The position numbers and the translations under genes are program-made. This document shows, piece after piece, positions 18,755 to 27,129 of a DNA stretch of 63,509 nucleotides. The notes under the pieces are model-generated. The model saw only the letters and a list, made by a program, of their open reading frames with translations, ran no database searches and was not told where the DNA came from. The DNA comes from Candidatus Latescibacterota bacterium. Lineage in GTDB: Bacteria > Latescibacterota > UBA2968. How positions within the stretch are numbered: the first letter of the stretch is position 1; each line of letters starts with the position of its first letter. The stretch covers positions 1 to 63,509 of the forward strand of contig JAJDYX010000045.1 of assembly GCA_022824945.1 (NCBI GenBank), given 5' to 3'.

Positions 18755-20443
18755 TTATAGATATCGTTTAATGAGATCGGCAATATCTCCATACCCCTTT
18801 TTCTCTGCCCAGGCGAGCGGCGTTGCCCAATCTGCACCCGCCAGTGTGGGATCGGCACCGCGCTCGAGATAGAGACGCGCGAGATCGTATTTGCCCCAGC
18901 GCACAGCCCAGCCAAGCGGTGAAGATTGCAAAAGCTCATCGAGTACATCGAGATCGGCCCCATAGTCGAGCAAAATTGTCGCAAAAGCGACGCGCTCAGG
19001 CTCAGTCATAATCACCTCTCCCCACACAACACCGCATGCCGCCATGTGATGGGCAAGACGGTACCCGAAACGACCAACCAGATTTGGACTAACGCCATGA
19101 TCGAGAATCATGCGAAAAATCTCGGGATAGACCGTGCGATCAAAATCTCGGAATTTGCGATGCGGGTGCGTGCGCCACAGGCGAATGGGTTGCTCGAGCA
19201 AGCCAAACCAGCGACCGTCATCGGGATCCCACTCGAGTTGGCGCAAACACATCCCCACAATATTTGGATCACCCCCGCAGCCCGCAGCCCACAAAAGCCT
19301 TTCCGCAAGCGAAGAATCATTGTGAAGCGCAACAGCAGCGGCAGACGTCTCGCCTTCAAGACCAGCAGTAATATGATCCAAAACCCCACCATATCTAAAC
19401 AGCAAACCCTTCATTTTATCGTCGCGATTATTGTACGCAGCCGCTATGGGATTGCCACTCGCGTAAATGCTCGCATTGGGATCGGCACCGTGCTCGAGCA
19501 AAAGCTCGGCAATCTCATACTGCGAGTGACCCGCCGCATGAGCCAGCGGTTGGCCCCATGAATAGGGTTTGGTCTCATAGTGGTGGAGTTGATATCTGTC
19601 GTCGGGATCGAGACCCAGGTCCAGCAACAAACGCACCATATCGAGATTGTCATTTTGCACAGCGATCTGTAAAAGACCATCTCGCTCGCTATCATCGGAT
19701 TGAAAGCGTTCGGGATGTTGTCTCTCATACTCGCGAACAAAACCCAAATCCCCAAGCGCGACAGCAGACTCGAGCGATTGCTCGCAGCCAGCCTGAAGCA
19801 GAACACCCGCGCTAATCAAACACCCCTCGTTCAGCGGCCTGTTGCGACCGCGAATATTGTGAACAGCACCATCCAGAGGCGACTGACCTTCGGGAGTGAG
19901 ATGCGTGATATCCGCACCGCGCTTGAGCAGATATTGAACAAGCTCATAATTTCCAAGAGATGCACCAGTGTGAATCACACTACCGCCATTGCGATGGCAG
20001 GCGTTGATCAAATCGGGATTCTTATAGAGAATTTCCACTGTCTCCATCATCCGCCCCTCTCGAATAGCCTCAAAAAGCGCGTCATTCTCCTCCGTAATGG
20101 TAATATTCTCGCAAGCCGCGAGTTTGCGTTTCTCATCTTCTTCTCGCAAAATCTCAACAATATCATCCATGCCGCGTTCATCCGCTATGGTAAGCGCGTC
20201 CGTAGCATCGCGATGCGGATAAATACCCGACGTGTGATCTGCACCCGCCTCCATAAGAACGCGCACCGCATCCGCATGCTGATTCATAACCGCGTAGTGA
20301 ATGGCGAGATGTTCATTGTTTTCAGCCATATGAACATTGACCAGATCGGGTTGCACATCGAGAATCTGACGAATTTTGGCGACATCGCCCTCACTTGCCG
20401 CCTCACACAAGTCGGCGACTTGATACGTTCCATTTGTATCCAT
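18755..20443 (-). CDS. Ankyrin-repeat protein
   Basis: 562 residues made almost wholly of ankyrin repeats, with repeated patterns such as LHYAVMNQHADAVRVLMEAG, NYELVQYLLKRGADI, AHAAGHSQYEIAELLLEHG and KYDLARLYLERGADP. There is no signal peptide or transmembrane segment, so it is probably cytoplasmic. The start MDTNGTYQVADL at 20443 follows AAAGGAA; the 14-residue longer version has no Shine-Dalgarno. It has its own terminator at 18707-18737. Such proteins bind other proteins; the partner is unknown. Confidence 0.9.
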   Translation of the reverse strand: MDTNGTYQVADLCEAASEGDVAKIRQILDVQPDLVNVHMAENNEHLAIHYAVMNQHADAVRVLMEAGADHTSGIYPHRDATDALTIADERGMDDIVEILREEDEKRKLAACENITITEENDALFEAIREGRMMETVEILYKNPDLINACHRNGGSVIHTGASLGNYELVQYLLKRGADITHLTPEGQSPLDGAVHNIRGRNRPLNEGCLISAGVLLQAGCEQSLESAVALGDLGFVREYERQHPERFQSDDSERDGLLQIAVQNDNLDMVRLLLDLGLDPDDRYQLHHYETKPYSWGQPLAHAAGHSQYEIAELLLEHGADPNASIYASGNPIAAAYNNRDDKMKGLLFRYGGVLDHITAGLEGETSAAAVALHNDSSLAERLLWAAGCGGDPNIVGMCLRQLEWDPDDGRWFGLLEQPIRLWRTHPHRKFRDFDRTVYPEIFRMILDHGVSPNLVGRFGYRLAHHMAACGVVWGEVIMTEPERVAFATILLDYGADLDVLDELLQSSPLGWAVRWGKYDLARLYLERGADPTLAGADWATPLAWAEKKGYGDIADLIKRYL

Positions 20444-20676
20444 GTAAATTCCTTTCCCGAATATCAGTACACAACATCTCCACATCTTCTAACAAATTAT
20501 AGTGAACATTTGTATATCTATCAAGGAAAATTTCTGAATCACTGATCATAACGCTCCTGGTACATTTGTCGCAGACGCTTCACCAGAATTTCATTGCCCT
20601 CCAAATCATGCGTGAAATCCATTAACTTTATTCGCATTACCCAATCGACAAATCAAAACGCGGGTGCTACAGCATC

Positions 20677-22242
20677 TTACAGGTCTGCAAAATTGACCAA
20701 TTTGTCCTTGAGGCGCCGGGAATAGGTGACAAAATTGGAGAGCGTACCCGCATCGCGTCTATCCGGCTGCACCAACAGCGGCAGCAAGTCGCGGTTGATC
20801 TCATCCAGCACCTCCTGAAGCTCTTCGGCTCTTTTTTCAATCTTGCCCCTGGACTCCTCCTCAAGCGACTTGCGGATATCTTCGAACAAAGCCAATGTAT
20901 GCCCGGAAAGTGTTCTGACCATCAATAAAATGTCGCTCTCCAACTCCACATAGTACATATTCAATACTTTCTTGGTATTGAAAATATCGTCTATTGAATC
21001 GTATATCGAAAAAAGATAATCGAACTGGGTATGCAACTTGAGCAAATCCCGGGATTCGCGTTTTTGGGTAACAGATACGACAGCTTGGGAAAAATAGCTC
21101 ACGTACTCCTTCTCCAAAAAGTTCACGTATTCCAGGCGCTTGGCAGACGCATCAAAGATACCGCGGTAATTAGACTCGATACTCAGCGTAACGAGATTGT
21201 AGCTTTCCTGCAAAAAGGAGAGGAGATCAACGAGGTTTTGGCGCAGTTCGGATTTTACTTTCTTAAAAGCGATTTGCTCGTCAAACGCGGGAATGGCCAA
21301 TCGCTCGAAATCCATCTCGTCCTCCCCCAAAAGCATATCGATCAGTCGCGTAAAAGGCGTGATCAAAAGAACAAAAATCAGACTGGTCACCACATTAAAT
21401 ACGAGGTGAATATTGGCCAATGCGATTGCGGGGTCGGTGGAAAATTCATTTAGTCTATCGCCAAAAAGCAAAAGGATAGGTAAAAAAAGCAGCACACCGC
21501 CCACATTAAAGAAAAAATGAGAAAGCGCGGTCTTCCTGGCGGCAAAGTCCATATGTACCATCGCGAGCAATGCCGTTGCCGTAGTGCCGATATTCGCCCC
21601 AATAATAATGGGCACCGCGTTTTCAAGGCCCAATAACCCCTGTTGTGTAAACACAATTGCCAGACCTGTCGTCACCGAACTCGATTGCACGGCAGCCGTA
21701 AACAGACAGCCCACCAGAATCGCGAGCAGTGGATTTTGAGGATTTATGAGATATTGGGTCAGCGTGGGATCATTCTGGAGAGGACCGAGTGAAGAAGAGA
21801 TCAGATTGAGGGCAAAAAAGACAAAACCAAAATAAAAAATAGACTTGCCGAAAATAGCAACTCTCGACCGAACAAAAGAAAGGGCAAATCCCAGAATGAT
21901 AAATACGGGCGCAAACGCCGTGAGCTTAAAAGCGACCAGTTGAGCCGTAATCGTGGTGCCGATATTCGCCCCAAAGATAATACCAACGCTACTTTTGAAC
22001 GAGAGCACGCCCGCATTGACCAGACCCACAGCAATCACCGAGGTCGCAGAACTCGACTGAATCACAGCGGTTACGAGCGCACCTATGAGCACACCTATAA
22101 TTGGAATTTTGGTCGCCCTGGCGAGAAATCTTCGGAATTTTTCGCCAGAAACCTGTTCGATCTCCGTAGAAAAATTCTCCAATCCAAAGATAAAGAGAAT
22201 AATCGCCGTCAGCCCGGCCATAATAACAGGGAGATATTCCAT
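20677..22242 (-). CDS. Na/Pi cotransporter family protein with PhoU-like tail
   Basis: 521 residues. The N-terminal membrane part has two inverted QSSSATS-type motifs (TAVIQSSSATSVIAVGL and TAAVQSSSVTTGLAIVF) and GANIGTTxTA repeats, characteristic of the NptA/YjbB Na/phosphate symporter family. The C-terminal about 200 residues are helical and charged, resembling PhoU. The start at 22242 follows GGTGGAG. It probably exports or imports phosphate with Na+. No regulatory gene is adjacent. Confidence 0.92.
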   Translation of the reverse strand: MEYLPVIMAGLTAIILFIFGLENFSTEIEQVSGEKFRRFLARATKIPIIGVLIGALVTAVIQSSSATSVIAVGLVNAGVLSFKSSVGIIFGANIGTTITAQLVAFKLTAFAPVFIILGFALSFVRSRVAIFGKSIFYFGFVFFALNLISSSLGPLQNDPTLTQYLINPQNPLLAILVGCLFTAAVQSSSVTTGLAIVFTQQGLLGLENAVPIIIGANIGTTATALLAMVHMDFAARKTALSHFFFNVGGVLLFLPILLLFGDRLNEFSTDPAIALANIHLVFNVVTSLIFVLLITPFTRLIDMLLGEDEMDFERLAIPAFDEQIAFKKVKSELRQNLVDLLSFLQESYNLVTLSIESNYRGIFDASAKRLEYVNFLEKEYVSYFSQAVVSVTQKRESRDLLKLHTQFDYLFSIYDSIDDIFNTKKVLNMYYVELESDILLMVRTLSGHTLALFEDIRKSLEEESRGKIEKRAEELQEVLDEINRDLLPLLVQPDRRDAGTLSNFVTYSRRLKDKLVNFADL

Positions 22243-22313
22243 TGCTCTCCACCTTTCCCATTGACCCAAAATTTGAATCAGTTAGCAGGCTAAAAGGATC
22301 TGATATCAAACCC

Positions 22314-24167
22314 CTATACGTGTTCTACTATCATCTCGTCCGGCTCGTGCAAACGCGGTTCTGGTGCAAACTCGCCAGGTCTGTGTGTCTGGTGTACATA
22401 CATGCGCCAATACACACCTTTTTGCACAGCCAACTCATCGTGTGAGCCTTGTTCTACAACATGCCCTTCGCGCATGACGAGAATCTGGTGTGCATTTTCC
22501 GCTGTACGCACCCGGTTCGTAACAATGATTATTGTTTGTTTTTCAAATGCCTTCTCAATATTTTCAAAAAGCAGTTCCTCAGCTTCTTCAGAAAGTGCGG
22601 AAACCGAGTCATCAAAGACAAAAATAGCCGGATCGCCCAAAAGTGTGCGTGCTATGGAAATGCGTTGCACAACATCTTGAGACAGCGATTCTCCACCTTT
22701 TCCAATCTGTGTATCATATCCCTTTGGCAGTTCGAGAATCGCATCGTGAATACCTGTAACCTGTGCAGCGTGTTCAATAGCAGACCGTTCGATGTCTGGA
22801 TCTCCAAAAGCGATATTTTGCGCCACAGTTCCCGAAAATATGCGTGCTTCCTGACTCGCCATGCCAATCTGTTCGCGCAGGTCTTGAAGATTGAGCGTGC
22901 GTATATCCAATCCATCTATTAACACCCGGCCTTCGGTGGGATCGTAAAAGCGCGATAACAGATTCACCACAGCGGTCTTACCACATCCGCTCGGCCCCAA
23001 TACAGCAAGTGTCTGGCCCGCAGGTAAATGAAAATTTACATCTCGCAATGCAACAGGCCCACCCTCTATGTAGCGCAGCGATACATTCTCAAATGCAATA
23101 TCCCCCTTTAAAGTATCTACAACCACGCCTCCGCCATCGTCTGATAGATCACTCTCTGCGTCAAGTACTTCATAGATTCGCTCCAAAATGATGCGGGTTG
23201 TCTGAAGCTGAACATTGGTATTTGTCAAAGCAGTAATGGGTCCAAACAGCAGGGCGGTCATCTGATAGACAGCGAGGACTTCGCCGAGTTTCATAGCCCC
23301 GTCCTGCAATTGCAAGAAGCCATACATCAGTATGCCAGTCGCACCCAATCCACTTATAATCATCAGGGTAACGCTCAGGCCAGTGTTCAAAGCATTTTGT
23401 CGAAAACCGATCCGTAAATTCTGCTGTAGCCGCTTGAAGAAGCGCGTTGATTCTGCTGATTCTTGAGCATAGTGTTTGATTGTCGCAACATAAGTCAACT
23501 TTTCTTCAATCAGCGATTGCAGTTCTGCATTGGCATTTCTCATCGCTTCTGTATTTTTCCGCAGGGGTCTCATAAATAGTATTGCGCCAGTCGCGTAAAA
23601 AGGCAACACGCCCAGCGCCATAAGGGTCATCGTCGGACTGATTTTCCAGAGCAAAACAAACCCCACAATAAGGGTTATAAACTGAGTCGCCACATTGACC
23701 GGTAGATTCACGGTATTGGTCTGTGCACTATTGGCATCATCCATCACGCGCACCATCAACTGCCCGGTTGAATATTTGTCAAAATACGAGAGCGGGAGAT
23801 TGCTGAGTTTTGTCTGTACTTGTGACCGCAATCGGAACAGAACACGCTGTCCTGCAGACGATGTTAAATATCCAGAAATGCCACCAAATCCAGCCGTTCC
23901 AAATCGCAGTGATAGGCTAATGGCCAGAAAGATCCAAAGCCCTTCAAATTTGTCCTCAGTACTCACAGGCGGCGCGCTCTGCTCTGATTGCACAACTGCG
24001 ACATTGCCTTTTCTTGCGACCTGGAGAACATCATCAACCAGCCACTTGCCCAACAAACTGAATCCATAAGGCGCTTGATTAGCCGTAACAGTCAGCAAGA
24101 ATGCCAGCAGCAGTTTACCCCAATGTCTCAGTACGTATTCTTTATAGAACCGTCTAATCAGTTTCAC
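22314..24167 (-). CDS. ABC exporter half-transporter with degenerate ATPase site
   Basis: 617 residues: six-helix ABC transmembrane domain (about 15-330), then a nucleotide-binding domain. Walker A GPSGCGKT (391-398) and Q-loop SQE (about 439) are normal. The signature is LSQDV (495-499) instead of LSGGQ, the Walker B acidic pair is DD (519-520, the catalytic Glu replaced by Asp), and the H-loop position is Asn (551) in VTNRVRTAENA. It overlaps the preceding ABC gene by 4 nt, so the two are expected to form a heterodimeric exporter. The substrate (lipid, drug or peptide) is not evident. Confidence 0.92.
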   Translation of the reverse strand: MKLIRRFYKEYVLRHWGKLLLAFLLTVTANQAPYGFSLLGKWLVDDVLQVARKGNVAVVQSEQSAPPVSTEDKFEGLWIFLAISLSLRFGTAGFGGISGYLTSSAGQRVLFRLRSQVQTKLSNLPLSYFDKYSTGQLMVRVMDDANSAQTNTVNLPVNVATQFITLIVGFVLLWKISPTMTLMALGVLPFYATGAILFMRPLRKNTEAMRNANAELQSLIEEKLTYVATIKHYAQESAESTRFFKRLQQNLRIGFRQNALNTGLSVTLMIISGLGATGILMYGFLQLQDGAMKLGEVLAVYQMTALLFGPITALTNTNVQLQTTRIILERIYEVLDAESDLSDDGGGVVVDTLKGDIAFENVSLRYIEGGPVALRDVNFHLPAGQTLAVLGPSGCGKTAVVNLLSRFYDPTEGRVLIDGLDIRTLNLQDLREQIGMASQEARIFSGTVAQNIAFGDPDIERSAIEHAAQVTGIHDAILELPKGYDTQIGKGGESLSQDVVQRISIARTLLGDPAIFVFDDSVSALSEEAEELLFENIEKAFEKQTIIIVTNRVRTAENAHQILVMREGHVVEQGSHDELAVQKGVYWRMYVHQTHRPGEFAPEPRLHEPDEMIVEHV

Positions 24168-25933
24168 GTCCCCTCCTCCACCCCGTACTGTAGCTCAAAA
24201 AGATTGCGATAATGTCCACCTTCAATCGCCATTAATTCGTCATGTGTCCCAGACTCTACTATTTTTCCATTTTCAATCACGGCAATGACGTCGGTTTCAC
24301 GAGCTACGCCCAGGCGCCGCGCAACCGTCAGAATTGTCGTGTCTGGCAAATGCTCAAAGACGGCATTTAACACTTCGGTTGCACTTTCCGGATCTAAAGC
24401 AGCTATAGCCTCATCGAGAATCAGTATTTTGGGTTTTACAACCAGTGCGCGAGCAATACCCAGACGCTGTCTCTGTCCCGCAGACAGTCGAATCCCACCT
24501 GGTCCCACAGGTGTTTCTATCCCCTCACTGAGTTGTTCTACAAGGCTATCCAACCCAACAACCTTCAACGCTTCCTGTAATGACGCCTCGCTTGCATCCG
24601 CTTTTCCATAAGTCAGGTTGTCTCGAATCGTGCCTCTAAAAATCCCTGTGGAATCGCGCACCATAGGCACCTGTTGTTGATAATGCACCACATCGTATTC
24701 ACGCACATCGCGGCCATTGACCAAAAGGTGTCCATCTTCAGGGTCAATCATTCTGCGGATTGCACCGAGCAAAGATGTTTTGCCCGAAGCAGGCGGTCCA
24801 ACAAGCGTCAGATTATTTTTAGGAGCAATATCCAGATTCACACCGTCAAGCACGACCTGTCCATCTTCGGGATCGCTGTATTTATATCCTTCCATTTTTA
24901 TGTTTACGTCAGCCTCATCTTTTAATTTTTCGCCCGATGTGTGTTCGATCTCCGGTGATTGTCTAAATAATTCATTCACGCGCCCAATATTTACAAGAGA
25001 TTGTGCCGCAGCTTGAAGCATTTGCACAAAACGAACCACAGGACCCATCAACTGGTTTGAATAGGCCGCAAATGCAATTACATCACCATATTGGATCTCA
25101 CCCTTTAAAAACAAATACACCGATGCTACATAGATACATGTTGCACCGGTGCCGTTAATAAATGTCGTTGCCTGTGTAAATCCCATATTATAGACAATAC
25201 CGCGGAGTGCTGTATCGCGACTTGCCCGCAATCGATCTCGAAAGTGCAATGTGGATTCGTCTTCCTGGGCGTAACTCACTACGAGGTCATGGCTTGCCAG
25301 TCTTTCCTGGAGCATACTGCTGACGTGATCCATGTGTCCACGCAGTTGCACATTGTTGGATTGTATTCGCCCGGTGAACAGTTTGTAATTGAGATAAAAG
25401 ATGGGCACAAGTGCCAATGAGATCAGTGTCAATTTGCCACTGATCTCAATCATCACAGCAATTGCAAATATTGCCGTGATCGTATCAATCACCAGATTGA
25501 CCAAATGCCCTGTCACCAGATTTTGAACCGCGCCGACATCCCCCATCAGCCTTTGCATCAGGGAACCCGTGGGTGTTTTATCGTGAAAACGCAGAGGCAG
25601 ATGCAACAAGTGCTGATAGAGATCATTGCGGATACTGGCAACGATAATCCTGCCAACAATCGCAATAGCACGCGCGTTCATATACGTCATTCCTGCTCGC
25701 AGCAGTGTGATACCGAATAACGCACCGATCAATAATGGCAGCAATCCATACTGCCCATCTGAAGCCACATCATTGACCAGCCGCCGCATCACCAGCGGCG
25801 GCAACAACCCTATCACGGTCAGTACGCCAGCGAGAAGCAGTGCCCAAGTAAATTTCCACTTAAACGGTTTGATGTATGGCCATAATCCTCTGATGCTTTT
25901 GATCAAACCCTCTTGTTTATTCTTTTTTGCCAT
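24164..25933 (-). CDS. ABC exporter half-transporter (partner subunit)
   Basis: 589 residues with an ABC type I exporter membrane domain (about 25-320) and ATPase. Walker A GPPASGKT (379-386), signature LSAGQ (483-487) and Walker B LILDEA with catalytic Glu508 are intact. However, the Q-loop reads VPMVRD and the H-loop reads TVARRL, so the conserved Gln and His appear to be missing. It is the first gene of the pair, and its stop overlaps the start of the partner (24164-24167). Together they would form an asymmetric exporter. Confidence 0.92.
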   Translation of the reverse strand: MAKKNKQEGLIKSIRGLWPYIKPFKWKFTWALLLAGVLTVIGLLPPLVMRRLVNDVASDGQYGLLPLLIGALFGITLLRAGMTYMNARAIAIVGRIIVASIRNDLYQHLLHLPLRFHDKTPTGSLMQRLMGDVGAVQNLVTGHLVNLVIDTITAIFAIAVMIEISGKLTLISLALVPIFYLNYKLFTGRIQSNNVQLRGHMDHVSSMLQERLASHDLVVSYAQEDESTLHFRDRLRASRDTALRGIVYNMGFTQATTFINGTGATCIYVASVYLFLKGEIQYGDVIAFAAYSNQLMGPVVRFVQMLQAAAQSLVNIGRVNELFRQSPEIEHTSGEKLKDEADVNIKMEGYKYSDPEDGQVVLDGVNLDIAPKNNLTLVGPPASGKTSLLGAIRRMIDPEDGHLLVNGRDVREYDVVHYQQQVPMVRDSTGIFRGTIRDNLTYGKADASEASLQEALKVVGLDSLVEQLSEGIETPVGPGGIRLSAGQRQRLGIARALVVKPKILILDEAIAALDPESATEVLNAVFEHLPDTTILTVARRLGVARETDVIAVIENGKIVESGTHDELMAIEGGHYRNLFELQYGVEEGT

Positions 25934-25968
25934 ATCACTCTTTGAGAGCCTTCTGCTGAATTTCTGCT

Positions 25969-27018
25969 CTACCCTACGATCTTCTTTTGACGCGCTTGCA
26001 TCAATTCATCACGCCTTTGTTTCGCCAACTCCCTCATATTTTCAACTTCATCAAATTCATCGACGATTTCCTGACCCAGCATTGCTTCCAGCACATCTTC
26101 CAGGGTTACCACGCCAGCTACACCACCAAATTCACCCAATACCACAAACATATGCTGCTTGCGTTCGAGAAACTGTCGAAGCAATTGATCCAAGGGCAGA
26201 TCATCTGCTACAAAATGTACTGGATGTATCAGATCAATTAATTTCTTATCAAATTCGTCCTGTCCAATGGCATTCAAAATCTCTCGCCGGTGTGCAATGC
26301 CTACAATGTCCTCGGCATCTTTATCGTAAATCGGCACGCGACCATGTACCCAATTTCCCGCTTCGTCTCGAATATCTCCCACGGTAAGCTGGCCGCTCTT
26401 TGAGAATATAACAATACGGGGTGTCATTACTTCCGCAACTTTTTTCGATTTTAATGAGATGATATTTGTAATGGCATCCACTTCGTCTTTACCGAGCACA
26501 CCAGTTTGCCCACTCAACCGTATCATAACCTGGAGTTCGTCTTCTGAAATCTGCTGTTCCTGATCACGCTTCGCAATCAGTCTTGTAAGCTTGCGTGTAA
26601 ACCAGACCAACGGCGACATCAATGTCACCAGCAATTGTAATGGTCTTGCAATAAATTTCGACAAGGGGCGGCTATAGACAACGCCCGCTGTCTTGGGAAA
26701 CACTTCGGAAAACATTAAAATCAGCAGTGTAAATACAGCCGAAAAATAGACGACATTCGATGGACCAAATACATTTAGTGCTACAGCACCGGCTACTGCA
26801 GCACCGGCTGTATTGGCAATCGTATTGAGAGAAAGAATCGCTGCAATAGGTCGGTCAACCTCTTTGCGCAATCGCTGTAAGATCTTGCCCGATGCACGTC
26901 CTTCCTGAGCCAGAGATTCGATATGGCTAATAGGTACAGAGTATAAAATTGCCTCAAACAGTGAACACATCGCCGATGTGCCTACAACAACCATTACAAT
27001 GATGATCAATTCAATCAT
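25969..27018 (-). CDS. DUF21/CBS-domain protein (CNNM/CorC-like)
   Basis: 349 residues: an N-terminal DUF21 (CNNM) membrane domain with about four helices (IIIVMVVVGTSAMCSLFEAIL onward), then a CBS pair (about 195-325: VAEVMTPRIVIF, GRVPIYDKDAEDIVGIAHR, FVVLGEFGGVAGVVTLEDVLEAMLG). It ends in a short charged tail and has no full CorC_HlyC domain. Homologues affect Mg/Co efflux or are general membrane regulators. The start at 27018 follows GAGGATCCT; the 19-residue longer frame lacks an equivalent site. It lies 36 bp upstream of the ABC exporter operon and may be co-transcribed. Confidence 0.88.
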   Translation of the reverse strand: MIELIIIVMVVVGTSAMCSLFEAILYSVPISHIESLAQEGRASGKILQRLRKEVDRPIAAILSLNTIANTAGAAVAGAVALNVFGPSNVVYFSAVFTLLILMFSEVFPKTAGVVYSRPLSKFIARPLQLLVTLMSPLVWFTRKLTRLIAKRDQEQQISEDELQVMIRLSGQTGVLGKDEVDAITNIISLKSKKVAEVMTPRIVIFSKSGQLTVGDIRDEAGNWVHGRVPIYDKDAEDIVGIAHRREILNAIGQDEFDKKLIDLIHPVHFVADDLPLDQLLRQFLERKQHMFVVLGEFGGVAGVVTLEDVLEAMLGQEIVDEFDEVENMRELAKQRRDELMQARQKKIVG

Positions 27019-27129
27019 AGGATCCTCGTTATCTAATTTAATACCGTATTCCAACCCTGGTCGCAAACCAATCACTACATCTGAACCTGGCGCAAGTTAT
27101 CATTAGCGCATAATGATTTCAACCTTTTT

